A stretch of 64,000 bases of DNA from Dehalobacter alkaniphilus (GCA_040500365.1 CP148031.1:1426001-1490000); one strand, 5' to 3'; counted from the first letter of the stretch, positions 34,053 through 43,039 are shown. Numbers and translations: made by a program. The notes: a model not told the origin generated them from the letters alone.

Positions 34053-35783
34053 ATGACCGATTTTTTTGTAGCAACGAATTACATAGCGGCCCTGGTGGAT
34101 GAATTGTACCAACTGGGCGTAAGGGAAGTTGTGATCAGCCCGGGATCGCGTTCTACCCCGCTGGCAATTTTATTCAGTGAACATCAATTTGAGATCTATG
34201 TCAGCATTGACGAACGTTCCGCAGCCTTCTTTGCACTCGGGGCAGCCAAAGAGATGCAGAGACCCGTCGTGCTGGTTTGTACATCAGGATCTGCTGCAGC
34301 GCACTATTTGCCGGCCCTGGTAGAAGCCAAATATTCCAGAGTTCCGCTGATTGTTCTGACGGCCGACCGGCCGCCCGAACTGCGTCAGGCCGGAGCGCCC
34401 CAAACCATTGATCAGACCAGGATTTACGGAGAGTATGCGCGTTTTTTTGAGGAACTGGCATTACCCGAAGAAGATGAACGGATGTACCGCTATGCCAGGG
34501 CAGTTATGCAAAGAGCTTACGGCAGCGCCATGACGGGAAGCTTTGGCGTGTCCCACGTGAATATCCCGCTGCGTGAACCATTGGTGCCGGATTTAAGTAA
34601 ACTTGATTTTACAGCAGGCCGCTACAGAGATGCTTTTAGACTTCATAAAGAACCTTTCAGCCTTAACAACCCGTCTTCGTATCTGCTTCCTGCCGAGCCT
34701 TTGGAAGTTCATCCGAAATTTGATGCAGCATTCAGCAATAAAAACGGAATCATTGTTTGCGGCGGCGACGCGTATGCTGACTATCATACAGAGGTACTGG
34801 CCCTAGCGGCGCGTTTGAAAGCGCCTGTACTTGCCGATCCGCTGTCCAATTTCCGCAGCTTCTCAAGCGAGATCATTTTGGACAGCTACCAGGCATTTCT
34901 AAAAGACGATGCGGTCAAAGACGAATTAAGACCTGAATATGTCATCCAGTTTGGACAGACACCTGTGTCGAAAAGCCTTCAGCAGTATTTGGCCCGGCAT
35001 CAGGACGCATTATTTGTCCAGGCCGATACAGTATTTGACTATCGTAACCCGGCACTTTCCACGAATCATTATGTACTGGCTTCACCTAAACTTTTTGCAG
35101 CGTCGGTCAAAACCGAAAACAGCAGCCGGGGATATTTGGATAGGTGGCTCATTTGCCAACAAAGAATGCGGGTGCAGCTAAGACAAGCCAGACAGGAAAA
35201 AGGACTGTTTGAAGGGGCCTTGATTCAAAGGCTTCAAGATCTTCTGCCTCAAGAATCCAGGATTCTTGCAGCCAACAGTATGGCCGTCCGCGATGTTGAT
35301 GATTTTCTGGAAGCTCGCGCGCAAAACCTGAAGGTACTAGGAAACAGAGGTGCCAATGGAATCGACGGCATGGTTTCTACAGCCCTTGGTATAGCGGCTG
35401 CCGGTAAACCGACGGTGCTGCTGACCGGAGACATTGCACTTTTCCATGATTTAAATGGGCTTCAGATCGCCAAGAATCACCCGTTGAATCTGACCATCCT
35501 ATTGTTCAATAACAATGGCGGGGGGATCTTCAGGTACTTGCCCCAGAGCCGGGGAAAATATTTTGAAACGCTGTTCTTAACCCCCCCGGGCTTGGATTTT
35601 TCTGCATTAACTGCTCTGTATGGCATCGCCTACTTTGAACCGAAAAATTATGAAGAATTTGAGCGCAGTTTCCAAACAGCTCAGAACACACAAGGCATCA
35701 AGCTTATTGAAGTAAAAATAGATCTGGAGTTAAGCAAGGAACTGCATGACAAGTATACCCGGCTGCCATCAGAAAATGACTAA
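34053..35783 (+). CDS. menD: SEPHCHC synthase MenD
   Basis: ThDP- and Mg-dependent enzyme that joins 2-oxoglutarate to isochorismate, giving 2-succinyl-5-enolpyruvyl-6-hydroxy-3-cyclohexene-1-carboxylate. N-terminal VISPGSRSTPLAILF with the following DERSAAFFALG is characteristic, and the ThDP-binding motif reads GDIALFHDLNGL...LFNNNGGGIF. Start chosen at the ATG at 34053, after GGTGAGGAT; the frame open from 34014 adds 13 atypical residues. About 576 residues, normal for MenD. menH follows after 15 bp. Confidence 0.95.
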   Translation: MTDFFVATNYIAALVDELYQLGVREVVISPGSRSTPLAILFSEHQFEIYVSIDERSAAFFALGAAKEMQRPVVLVCTSGSAAAHYLPALVEAKYSRVPLIVLTADRPPELRQAGAPQTIDQTRIYGEYARFFEELALPEEDERMYRYARAVMQRAYGSAMTGSFGVSHVNIPLREPLVPDLSKLDFTAGRYRDAFRLHKEPFSLNNPSSYLLPAEPLEVHPKFDAAFSNKNGIIVCGGDAYADYHTEVLALAARLKAPVLADPLSNFRSFSSEIILDSYQAFLKDDAVKDELRPEYVIQFGQTPVSKSLQQYLARHQDALFVQADTVFDYRNPALSTNHYVLASPKLFAASVKTENSSRGYLDRWLICQQRMRVQLRQARQEKGLFEGALIQRLQDLLPQESRILAANSMAVRDVDDFLEARAQNLKVLGNRGANGIDGMVSTALGIAAAGKPTVLLTGDIALFHDLNGLQIAKNHPLNLTILLFNNNGGGIFRYLPQSRGKYFETLFLTPPGLDFSALTALYGIAYFEPKNYEEFERSFQTAQNTQGIKLIEVKIDLELSKELHDKYTRLPSEND

Positions 35784-35798
35784 GGTGGATGATAGGAA

Positions 35799-36602
35799 AT
35801 GATGATCACCGCAAATGGTCTAAACATTCACTTTGAAGTACGGGGAACTGGGAAACCGGTCGTCTGTTTGCACGGCTTTTCAGAGAACCTCGGTACCTGG
35901 GACGACATGGATCTGGCCGGCTTCCGGTTGATCCTGGTGGATATGCTAGGACACGGCAGTACTGAAAAACCGTCTGCCCTTCAGCCGTACAGACTTCCCA
36001 CGCTGCTGGAAACGCTGCATGATTTGACGCAGCAGTTAGAGCTGGTGCATTACAGCGTGATAGGGTATTCCATGGGCGGCCGAATTGCGCTGGCCTATGC
36101 TTTACAATATCCCCGGGAAATTGCTAAACTTATCATGGAAAGCGCTTCCTATGGGGAATGCGGTGAGCTCAGCAGGGAGAAGCGGCGCAGAGATGATGCC
36201 GTACTGGCCGAAGATATTCGGCAGAACGGGATTGAATGGTTTGAAAGCTATTGGTCAGGTTTGGAACTTTTCAAAACACAAGCCCGGCTTCCCGAGAAAG
36301 TCCGAGCGAAAATCAGGCAGCGCCGCCTGCAAAATGAACCATATGCGCTTGCCAATACACTACTGGCGAGCGGTCAGGGAACGTTTCCTTGTCTGAAAGA
36401 TCTGGTGGCCGAATTGACAATGCCTGTTCTCTTTATCAGCGGCGAACTTGACCCGAAATACCAGAAAATCAGCCGGGAGTTCAGTCATTTAAATGCCAGG
36501 ATTATCCGGCAGACCATCTCCGGAGTAGGGCATAATACGCATATGGAAGACCCGCAGACTTTTCGGGCGGTCGTTAGCGAGTTCCTAAGCGTTGATGCTT
36601 AG
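35799..36602 (+). CDS. menH: SHCHC synthase MenH (alpha/beta hydrolase)
   Basis: Eliminates pyruvate from the MenD product to give 2-succinyl-6-hydroxy-2,4-cyclohexadiene-1-carboxylate. The alpha/beta hydrolase hallmarks are VVCLHGFSENLGTWDD, the nucleophile elbow GYSMGGR, a late Asp in ISGELDPKYQ and the catalytic His in GVGHNTHMEDP. At 267 residues it has the right length. Its place between menD and menB makes MenH far more likely than a generic hydrolase. Confidence 0.92.
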   Translation: MMITANGLNIHFEVRGTGKPVVCLHGFSENLGTWDDMDLAGFRLILVDMLGHGSTEKPSALQPYRLPTLLETLHDLTQQLELVHYSVIGYSMGGRIALAYALQYPREIAKLIMESASYGECGELSREKRRRDDAVLAEDIRQNGIEWFESYWSGLELFKTQARLPEKVRAKIRQRRLQNEPYALANTLLASGQGTFPCLKDLVAELTMPVLFISGELDPKYQKISREFSHLNARIIRQTISGVGHNTHMEDPQTFRAVVSEFLSVDA

Positions 36603-36691
36603 ATGAAATTACGGAAAGACGTAATAAGAATTCGGGAAAAAAGAATATGAACCCGGAGAAAAAGAATACGATATTATAGGGAGGTAATTCA

Positions 36692-37534
36692 ATGAGCACA
36701 TTTCCGTGGAAAAAATTCAGCCGCAGCTATGAGGATATTATTTATGAGACATACAGCGGGATCGCCAAGATTACCATCAACCGCCCGGAAGTCCGCAATG
36801 CTTTCCGCCCCAAAACGATTATGGAATTGATTGATGCTTTTTCGATTGCCCGGGAGGATGAAAATATCGGGGTGATCATTTTGACCGGCGCTAATCATGG
36901 TCAGGGCCAGGAAAAAGAAGCATTCTGCTCCGGCGGTGACCAAAAGGTGCGTGGTCATGGCGGTTATGTCGGTGACGACCAGATTCCGCGTCTAAATGTG
37001 CTGGATCTGCAGCATTTAATCCGCATCATTCCTAAACCGGTGATCGCAATGGTCAATGGGTTTGCGATTGGTGGCGGCCATGTTCTGCATATTGTCTGCG
37101 ATTTGACAATCGCATCGGAGAACGCCAAATTCGGCCAGACCGGACCGAAGGTCGGTTCTTTTGACGCCGGCTACGGTGCAGGTTATCTGGCTCGCATCAT
37201 CGGCCAGAAGAAAGCCCGCGAGATCTGGTATCTCTGCCGTCAATATACGGCTAAGGAAGCCCTGGAGATGGGACTCGTTAATACAGTCGTCCCGTTTGAG
37301 CAGCTTGAAGAGGAGACCGTGAAATGGGCGCAGGAAATCCTGCAGCATTCACCGACGGCCCTTCGCTTCCTGAAAGCAGCTTTCAATGCAGATACGGATG
37401 GTCTCGCCGGACTGCAGCAGCTGGCCGGGGATGCAACGCTGTTATTCTATACCACAGACGAAGCCAAAGAGGGCAGAGACGCTTTTAAAGAAAAACGCGA
37501 GCCCGATTTCAAAAAGTTCCCGAAATTCCCCTGA
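36692..37534 (+). CDS. menB: 1,4-dihydroxy-2-naphthoyl-CoA synthase MenB
   Basis: Crotonase-family enzyme that closes the naphthoate ring from o-succinylbenzoyl-CoA. Motifs include RPEVRNAFRPKTI, AFCSGGDQKVRGHGGYVG, GGGHVLHIVCDLTIA (oxyanion-hole region) and the MenB-specific GQTGPKVGSFDAGYGAGYLA. 280 residues, standard. AGGGAGGTAATTC is a strong ribosome site. In pathway order it acts after menC and menE, but gene order need not match. Confidence 0.96.
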   Translation: MSTFPWKKFSRSYEDIIYETYSGIAKITINRPEVRNAFRPKTIMELIDAFSIAREDENIGVIILTGANHGQGQEKEAFCSGGDQKVRGHGGYVGDDQIPRLNVLDLQHLIRIIPKPVIAMVNGFAIGGGHVLHIVCDLTIASENAKFGQTGPKVGSFDAGYGAGYLARIIGQKKAREIWYLCRQYTAKEALEMGLVNTVVPFEQLEEETVKWAQEILQHSPTALRFLKAAFNADTDGLAGLQQLAGDATLLFYTTDEAKEGRDAFKEKREPDFKKFPKFP

Positions 37535-37626
37535 TCCGGCAGGATATTACGAAGACCTACCTCAAATAATGTAATACACGATCTGTATGGATGGAATTAA
37601 GGATTTAATAGAGAGTATGGATTAAG

Positions 37627-39075
37627 ATGAACTGGTTAAAAAGGCAAGCCCTTGAAAAACCGGATAAGAAATTTATCAACGACCTGACGTTTCGGGACGT
37701 GTCCGAACGCGTGAGCTTACTTTCGGTAAGGCTTTTGCTGCATGTCAAAAAACAAAAAAGGGTAGCGCTCCTTTCGAATAATTCTGAACAAACGGTCTTG
37801 TTTTTTCTGGCCTTACAGCTGCTTCAAAAAGAAGTATTGATGCTGAATACACGTTTAACCGCTGAAGAAATCGGCAAACAAGTAAAAACCTTGGATATTC
37901 AGCTGGTTTTGGCCCAGGATGGTCTGGCCGCCGTGAATTTTAGCCAGTCATTTCCGGCCGAAGTGAAGTCATTTTCGGATGTAGTTGGGGATGATGTTAC
38001 GGATGATGTAAAGGCTGATGCTGCAGAACAAGATGATTCGGAAGCATGCAGCGAATTTGATCCGGCCGTGGATTATAACCCGGAACAAATTGCAGTCATT
38101 ATGAATACGAGCGCCACGACCGGAGAATTCAAATCTGTTCCGCTGCGCTGGAAACAGTTTGCTGCCCATGTTAAGGCTTCTCAAAAAAGCCTCGGAGTCA
38201 CAGAAGAAGATAACTGGCTAATGATTCTGCCGTTGTATCATATCAGCGCCTTAACGATTCTACTGCGCAGTTTATACAACGGGACTGCGGTAACCTTGCT
38301 GGAAAGCTTTCGGGAAGAAGAAACGTTAAACCTGGTTCAGGAAGGAAAAGTCAATATGCTGTCGGTTGTTCCGACCATGCTGAACAGAATCATTGACCGG
38401 ATTGACAGGCATTGCTTGAGAGTGGTGCTTATAGGGGGGGAGTTCATACCCCGACCCTTGGTTGAAAAATGTATGGTTAGGCAGATCCCTATCTATAAAA
38501 CGTACGGTATGACGGAAACCACCAGCCAATCGGCAACTTTTTCCGTTCTTCAATACCCGGATAAGCTTGATTCAGTTGGCTTACCGCTGGACTCGGTGGA
38601 AATCCTGATCAAGAATCCAGGGCCTGACGGCAGCGGCGAAGTCCTGATTCAGAGTCCCATGGTTATGGACGGGTATCTTGGCCGGGAAACAATCTCTGGA
38701 TTTTTTCCTACGGAAGATATCGGTTATTTGGATCCGGATGGTTTCCTGTATATTCTCGACCGTCGCAAAAACATGATCATTTCAGGCGGGGAAAATATTT
38801 ATCCGCGGGAAATCGAAAATATACTCTACGCGCACCCTGGGATCAAAGAATGCGTTGTCATCGGAAGAAAAGATCCTAAGTGGGGACAGGTACCTGTCTT
38901 ATTTGCAGTATCTTCGTTAAACGAAGAAGAGATCAGGGACTATCTGTCTCCGAGACTTGCCCACTATAAACTTCCCAGCGAGATCATTTTTTTGGCTGAA
39001 CTTCCCCGGAATACCACAGGAAAGATCCGTCACAAGGCACTGGAAGATATGCTGGCCGGGGGAGGAAACCCATGA
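37627..39075 (+). CDS. menE: O-succinylbenzoate-CoA ligase MenE
   Basis: AMP-forming acyl-CoA synthetase that activates o-succinylbenzoate. The P-loop-like motif is NTSATTGEFKSVPLRW, with YKTYGMTETTSQ, DRRKNMIISGGENIYPREIE and the C-terminal catalytic lysine in RNTTGKIRHKAL. 482 residues. An acidic low-complexity stretch (about residues 118-142, with DDVTDDVKADAAEQDD) is inserted before the P-loop and is not usual in MenE. Overlaps menC by 4 bp, so translational coupling is likely. Confidence 0.94.
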   Translation: MNWLKRQALEKPDKKFINDLTFRDVSERVSLLSVRLLLHVKKQKRVALLSNNSEQTVLFFLALQLLQKEVLMLNTRLTAEEIGKQVKTLDIQLVLAQDGLAAVNFSQSFPAEVKSFSDVVGDDVTDDVKADAAEQDDSEACSEFDPAVDYNPEQIAVIMNTSATTGEFKSVPLRWKQFAAHVKASQKSLGVTEEDNWLMILPLYHISALTILLRSLYNGTAVTLLESFREEETLNLVQEGKVNMLSVVPTMLNRIIDRIDRHCLRVVLIGGEFIPRPLVEKCMVRQIPIYKTYGMTETTSQSATFSVLQYPDKLDSVGLPLDSVEILIKNPGPDGSGEVLIQSPMVMDGYLGRETISGFFPTEDIGYLDPDGFLYILDRRKNMIISGGENIYPREIENILYAHPGIKECVVIGRKDPKWGQVPVLFAVSSLNEEEIRDYLSPRLAHYKLPSEIIFLAELPRNTTGKIRHKALEDMLAGGGNP

Positions 39076-40175
39076 TCATAAAAAAAGCAGAGCTGTTCCT
39101 TTTGGACATGCCTTTGAAATTTACCTTTAAAACATCTCAGACCACTTTGAACCACCGGGAAACGATCATTCTTAAAATCACAGACGAATTTGGGAATACC
39201 GGCTATGGGGAAGTTGTCGCTTTCTCTGATCCTTTTTATACTTCGGAAACGCTTGCTGATGCCAAACGCCTTCTGCTGGAAACTTATCTTCCGCGGCTGC
39301 TGCAGGAAGAGACTGTGCATCCTTTCGACATTCATGCCTGGCTGGACAGAGCTTACCCGATGACAGGCGCCGGGGTTGAAAATGCGTTGCTGGACGTGTA
39401 CGCGAGGCGTCAGGATATCCCTGTCATGGCGGCTGTGTTTCTGGAGGAGACAAATACGCAGATTGAGGCGGGGATGGTTCTGGGAGATCTGGATAGCGCC
39501 GGCCTGTTAAAACAGATTGAACAGTACCTGCAGGAAGGTTACGTCCGTTTTAAAATAAAGATCAAACCGCAGGACGGTTTTGCCAAACTCAACATGATCA
39601 GAACTGCCTATCCCTATCTCGAGCTGCTCGCGGATGCCAACAGAAGCTTTCGCTCCGAGCACATTCCCGAATTGATGAGAATAGATGGTCTTGGTTTGCT
39701 GTGTTTGGAGGAACCTTTGGCTGAAGCTGAACTGACGGACTATCAGAAACTCCAGGCAGAAATGCAGACGCCTGTCTGTCTGGATGAAAGCATTTTAAGT
39801 GTAGCTGACCTGGAGAAGGCGATCGAATTAAAAGCCTGCCGCGCCTTGAACATCAAGACCGGCCGGGTTGGCGGCCTGTTTTATGTCAGGCAGATGATTG
39901 AGCTTTGCCGGAAGCATCATATCTACTATTGGATCGGGAGTATGGTGGAAAGCGGAATTTCGAAAATACTGCACGTCCATTTGGCAAGTCTGAAGGATAC
40001 CTATATTCCTGGAGATTTGTCGCCGTCCCAGCGTTATTTTCCACAGGATATCATCCGGCCTGAGGTCACGGTTCAAAACGGCAGGATTGAAGTACCCCGG
40101 GGTCCGGGATTGGGAATTGCTGTCGATGAAAATGTCCTGGCTGATTATACCGTTGAGCATCACATATTCGCTTAG
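39072..40175 (+). CDS. menC: O-succinylbenzoate synthase MenC
   Basis: Enolase-superfamily enzyme that dehydrates SHCHC to o-succinylbenzoate. The acid-base lysines are in YVRFKIKIKP, metal ligands in LLADANRSF, CLEEPLAEAEL and CLDESI, and the opposite lysine in NIKTGRVGG. 367 residues, the length of the NSAR/MenC-II subgroup. No sign of a racemase neighbour, and the men context makes MenC the right call. ATG overlaps the menE stop. Confidence 0.94.
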   Translation: MIIKKAELFLLDMPLKFTFKTSQTTLNHRETIILKITDEFGNTGYGEVVAFSDPFYTSETLADAKRLLLETYLPRLLQEETVHPFDIHAWLDRAYPMTGAGVENALLDVYARRQDIPVMAAVFLEETNTQIEAGMVLGDLDSAGLLKQIEQYLQEGYVRFKIKIKPQDGFAKLNMIRTAYPYLELLADANRSFRSEHIPELMRIDGLGLLCLEEPLAEAELTDYQKLQAEMQTPVCLDESILSVADLEKAIELKACRALNIKTGRVGGLFYVRQMIELCRKHHIYYWIGSMVESGISKILHVHLASLKDTYIPGDLSPSQRYFPQDIIRPEVTVQNGRIEVPRGPGLGIAVDENVLADYTVEHHIFA

Positions 40176-40204
40176 CAACGTGCGCGGGAAAGGAGGACCA
40201 CTTG

Positions 40205-40594
40205 ATGGAAAACCAGAAATACCTGATGGATTACCTGAATATTGAATATATACAGTATAAGGACAATACGTTTGAAGCCAAGATGAATTTAACGGCTTTT
40301 CATAGCCAGCCTTATGGTATATTGCATGGCGGGGTAACCATTGCTTTGGGAGAATCGGCTGCAGGATATGCCTCCAATCAACTGCTGGATAATACCCAGG
40401 TTGCTGTGGGCCAGAATATTACGGCAAATCATATGAAAACAAAAAACATAGAAGGCTATATCCTTGCGAAAGGCAGACTGCTGCATCAGGGAAAGACATC
40501 TCATGTCTGGTTGATTGAAATGCTTGATGAAAAGGATGAGTTGATTTCCGTAGTAACCGTGACAAATGCGATTATCAATTACAATAGAGTGTAA
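40205..40594 (+). CDS. Hotdog thioesterase, probable 1,4-dihydroxy-2-naphthoyl-CoA thioesterase
   Basis: Small hotdog-fold thioesterase (129 residues). The PaaI/EntH-like motif is YGILHGGVTIALGESAAGY, with the catalytic acidic residue in GESA. Downstream of menC by 29 bp with AAAGGAGG, so co-transcribed with the men genes. The likely job is hydrolysis of DHNA-CoA (MenI/DHNA-CoA thioesterase). Hotdog enzymes are broad, so the substrate rests on context. The start is ATG 40205, three bases after a TTG. A strong terminator ends the operon. Confidence 0.85.
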   Translation: MENQKYLMDYLNIEYIQYKDNTFEAKMNLTAFHSQPYGILHGGVTIALGESAAGYASNQLLDNTQVAVGQNITANHMKTKNIEGYILAKGRLLHQGKTSHVWLIEMLDEKDELISVVTVTNAIINYNRV

Positions 40595-40622
40595 AAGAAG
40601 GCTGTTAAAGCCTTCTTTTACA
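40591..40622 (+). terminator. Intrinsic terminator of the men operon
   Basis: GTAAAAGAAGGCT pairs with AGCCTTCTTTTAC around GTTAA; the paired 3' arm supplies the T-rich end. Very stable. Confidence 0.88.
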
Positions 40623-40722
40623 TAGTATGAGGGTAGATCTGTGTGCCACAATACCACACTGGTCTAGCTATGGACGTCAAAATATTTGTGACCACTGTGC
40701 CTGTAATGGTGGCGTATTTTTT

Positions 40723-40751
40723 TTGACAAAGATGGTGTAATGTGATAATCT
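40723..40751 (+). promoter_or_regulatory. Promoter for the gene at 40846
   Basis: Perfect TTGACA (40723-40728), 17-bp spacer, TAATCT (40746-40751), or with TGTGATAAT as an extended -10. It comes 94 bp before the ATG and directly upstream of an inverted repeat. Confidence 0.55.
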
Positions 40752-40760
40752 TCTCATTGC

Positions 40761-40789
40761 AATCTACTAATTTAGTAATTTAGTAGATT
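40761..40789. promoter_or_regulatory. Inverted repeat, candidate operator
   Basis: AATCTACTAA (40761-40770) and TTAGTAGATT (40780-40789) are perfect 10-bp inverted copies with a 9-bp AT-rich centre, just after the -10 element. Position and symmetry suit a dimeric repressor; no regulator gene is adjacent. Confidence 0.5.
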
Positions 40790-40845
40790 AGTTGATATAA
40801 AAGAAATGACAAAATAAAATTTTGCTAAATTAGGAGAGGTGACTT

Positions 40846-41325
40846 ATGAAGATTCCGACGACGCTGAAACATAAACCTGTGATTGTATCGGAGGACTATG
40901 AACGGATTGACGGCAGAAATGCCTATGATTCCGACGCCAAAGGATTATCCCTGGGGCTGGCCCAGTGGAATGACAGGGGAAAGCTGGAGATATCTGCAAA
41001 AGTCTGGCGGTTCACCGGAGAAAAATGGTCGAGACAGTCCGAGGAGCTTCCACTTCACCGGGTGATCGATCTTGCGATCCTGATTTGCAGATCGACACTT
41101 CATTTTCGTGAGGCCTACCGGTATGAAAAAATGTATGATCCTGAGAAACCCGTCATTGACAGGATCGGGCTGCAGGGAGATGCAATGACCGTAGCCGTAT
41201 GTACTGATAATCCGATGATTGAAGGAGACATCAAACTATTCAGGCAAGTACTCAGCAATGATGATGAATTAATCGGAGAACGGTTGAGTACGCTTTCCAA
41301 ACTTCTGAAGGAAATGGGGTATTAG
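40846..41325 (+). CDS. Conserved hypothetical protein
   Basis: Soluble protein of 159 residues that I do not recognise with confidence; it resembles uncharacterised clostridial proteins (possibly DUF6530). Notable text: YDSDAKGLSLGLAQWNDRGK and LEISAKVWRFTGEKWSRQSE, followed by LPLHRVIDLAILICRSTLHF. No transmembrane helix or signal peptide. Good ribosome site (AGGAGAGGTGACTT). The next gene starts 3 bp after its stop, so the two form an operon under the promoter and operator-like repeat upstream. Confidence 0.7.
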   Translation: MKIPTTLKHKPVIVSEDYERIDGRNAYDSDAKGLSLGLAQWNDRGKLEISAKVWRFTGEKWSRQSEELPLHRVIDLAILICRSTLHFREAYRYEKMYDPEKPVIDRIGLQGDAMTVAVCTDNPMIEGDIKLFRQVLSNDDELIGERLSTLSKLLKEMGY

Positions 41326-41328
41326 ACG

Positions 41329-41682
41329 ATGACGGGTACATCCGACCGGAAAAGGGAGCTCCGCAATGAATATAAGGAACGGAAAACTTCCGGTGGAGTT
41401 TTTATGATTACCAATAACGAAAACGGCAGTTATGTTCTGCAGGGCGCTGTTAATGTCAGGCGGTTCCAGAACCGTTTTGATTTTTCTAAAGATACCGGCT
41501 CCTGTGTGCTGACAAAACTTCAACCGGAATGGGATGAATATGGGGCCAAGGCCTTTAAGTTTGAAATTCTGGAAGAAATCGAAATAAAAGATACCCAGAC
41601 CATGAAGGAATTTGAAGAAGACCTTCAGCTTCTCGAAGAGATATGGGCGGAAAAGTTGGATCCGGAACTAAGGATTCCCTAA
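41329..41682 (+). CDS. GIY-YIG-like domain protein, motif degenerate
   Basis: Protein of 117 residues resembling small stand-alone GIY-YIG nuclease family members that begin with a DRKRELRNEYKERK helix. The first motif reads GVFMI where GIY would be, and the second reads SYVLQG where YIG would be; VNVRRFQNRFDF holds arginines near the usual catalytic position. The core tyrosines appear changed, so nuclease activity is doubtful. The start is ATG at 41329, 3 bp after the previous stop. Function unknown. Confidence 0.6.
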   Translation: MTGTSDRKRELRNEYKERKTSGGVFMITNNENGSYVLQGAVNVRRFQNRFDFSKDTGSCVLTKLQPEWDEYGAKAFKFEILEEIEIKDTQTMKEFEEDLQLLEEIWAEKLDPELRIP

Positions 41683-41701
41683 GGTATCCAATGCGGTTTT
41701 C

Positions 41702-42238
41702 TTAGGTATCCAAGGAATGATGTATATTGGAATCTTTGACCTGTGAGAAGGATGTATTCTTCTCACGGGCATTTATTTTTTTAATCATAGTTGGGTTGGC
41801 TAACATTATAATAGTCTGAGAAGAAACCAAACCATGAAGAAGATGATTCCAGATTGCCGAATAATACGTCTTTGTTAAGCGGAATTTTTTTAAGAAACCA
41901 ACTTTCTGTCCACCTATAAGCGTGCCCAAAGAAAGCATAGAAATGACAGCTCCTTTTATCAAGTAATGATCATTACCCGTTTTCTTAAGCGTATAAACTA
42001 AGGGAATTCCCCACAATGAGCCTATACCTAAATGAGCCAATTGACCCAATATGAAATTCTCGCGTCGTTTTGTTCTATATGGAGCTACAAATAATCCACC
42101 TGCTATATGACCATATAGTGTTTCAGTTTTCCCTGCCTTAAAAATTAATAAATTAGATACATCCATAGCAATCGTCCCAATTAAACCTCCAAGAAGGCCA
42201 ATGATGATTGTATCTTCGCTCCTGCCAATTTTCAGCAT
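41702..42238 (-). CDS. Hypothetical membrane protein
   Basis: Protein of 178 residues with about four hydrophobic helices (TIIIGLLGGLIGTIAMDVSN, HIAGGLFVAP, LGIGSLWGIPLVYTL, AVISMLSLGTLIGG). Histidines in GHIAGG, AHLGIG and NHLLHG recur near helix ends, which could bind metal, but no family is recognised. Own promoter region upstream; convergent with the GIY-YIG-like gene 19 bp away. Confidence 0.65.
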   Translation of the reverse strand: MLKIGRSEDTIIIGLLGGLIGTIAMDVSNLLIFKAGKTETLYGHIAGGLFVAPYRTKRRENFILGQLAHLGIGSLWGIPLVYTLKKTGNDHYLIKGAVISMLSLGTLIGGQKVGFLKKFRLTKTYYSAIWNHLLHGLVSSQTIIMLANPTMIKKINAREKNTSFSQVKDSNIHHSLDT

Positions 42239-42340
42239 TAAAGTACTCCTTTTTTATATAGAATGCACTTATTTTTGAAATTTTAGAATGGTATTTTCTA
42301 CCGCTGAAATTTGGTCAAAAAAGTCTGCATTTATTTCTAA

Positions 42341-42504
42341 CTGGAGTCTGGAGTTTTTTATTTAACCCCGGCCCAGAAATTCTTTCTTACTGCAGTGCTG
42401 GCCATTGTCTTGATGATCTTAGTTATACTGATGATCAGAAGGGTACGTATTTTACTGAAAAATATACGCCTAAAGCCTATGGCACAACGCCATAGGCTTT
42501 AGAC
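42341..42504 (+). pseudogene. Possible remnant of a membrane-protein C-terminus
   Basis: A stop-free frame with no start codon or ribosome site reads through one strongly hydrophobic helix (FFLTAVLAIVLMILVILMI) followed by a basic tail (RRVRILLKNIRLK) and a stop. It looks like the last helix of a lost membrane protein. Chance is a real alternative in AT-rich spacer DNA. Confidence 0.25.
42457..42503 (-). terminator. Intrinsic terminator of the gene at 42539
   Basis: CTAAAGCCTATGGC (42470-42483) pairs perfectly with GCCATAGGCTTTAG (42489-42502), a 14-bp stem. On the minus strand it is followed by GCGTATATTTTTC. Confidence 0.8.
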
Positions 42505-42538
42505 TTGTCTTATTACGATTCTTTTTTTGTGTGAGATT

Positions 42539-43039
42539 TTATTTATCCGTGCTGTCCTTGTTGTCAGTGCTGTCTTGAGCGTCTTGCACTTCTACAGTTT
42601 GAGATTCAATTTGCTCGGGCACTGCAGCAGGGGATTCAGCCGGGTCCTCAGATACGATATCTTCAGCTGCGGTATTAACGGTGTTTGTATTTACCACTGC
42701 GGGTTCAGCATGGACCACGGTTTCACTGTTGGAACATGAACGGAAGTATCCGGTGATTTTTTGATTGATGAGACCTGCACCATACAGGACTACGGCAATG
42801 CCAAGGATGCTAAGCGGCTGGAAGATTCCAGGGAGCAGTTGACCGGGAACCAATTCCTTGGCGACCATTTCATATGGATAGCCTTGCGTGATATACTGCG
42901 AAATGGTGTTGTTGAAATACAAAATATTATTGACTAAAAGTGCAACAGCGATAACAGCAATAAAAGCAGATGCGATATACATGAAAATCGAACTTCTGGG
43001 GAGCTTTTTTCTTGCCTGGGATTTCTTTTGTTGTTTCAT
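42539..43039 (-). CDS. Hypothetical two-helix membrane protein with acidic tail
   Basis: Protein of 166 residues: a basic N-terminus (MKQQKKSQARKKLPRSS), two hydrophobic helices (about 18-42, MYIASAFIAVIAVALLVNNI; about 72-90, LSILGIAVVLYGAGLI), then a disordered, Asp/Glu/Ser/Thr-rich tail (AAEDIVSEDPAESPAAVPEQ) ending in DSTDNKDSTDK. No family recognised. Divergent from the heme operon; a perfect 7-1-7 palindrome lies in the shared upstream region. Confidence 0.7.
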   Translation of the reverse strand: MKQQKKSQARKKLPRSSIFMYIASAFIAVIAVALLVNNILYFNNTISQYITQGYPYEMVAKELVPGQLLPGIFQPLSILGIAVVLYGAGLINQKITGYFRSCSNSETVVHAEPAVVNTNTVNTAAEDIVSEDPAESPAAVPEQIESQTVEVQDAQDSTDNKDSTDK

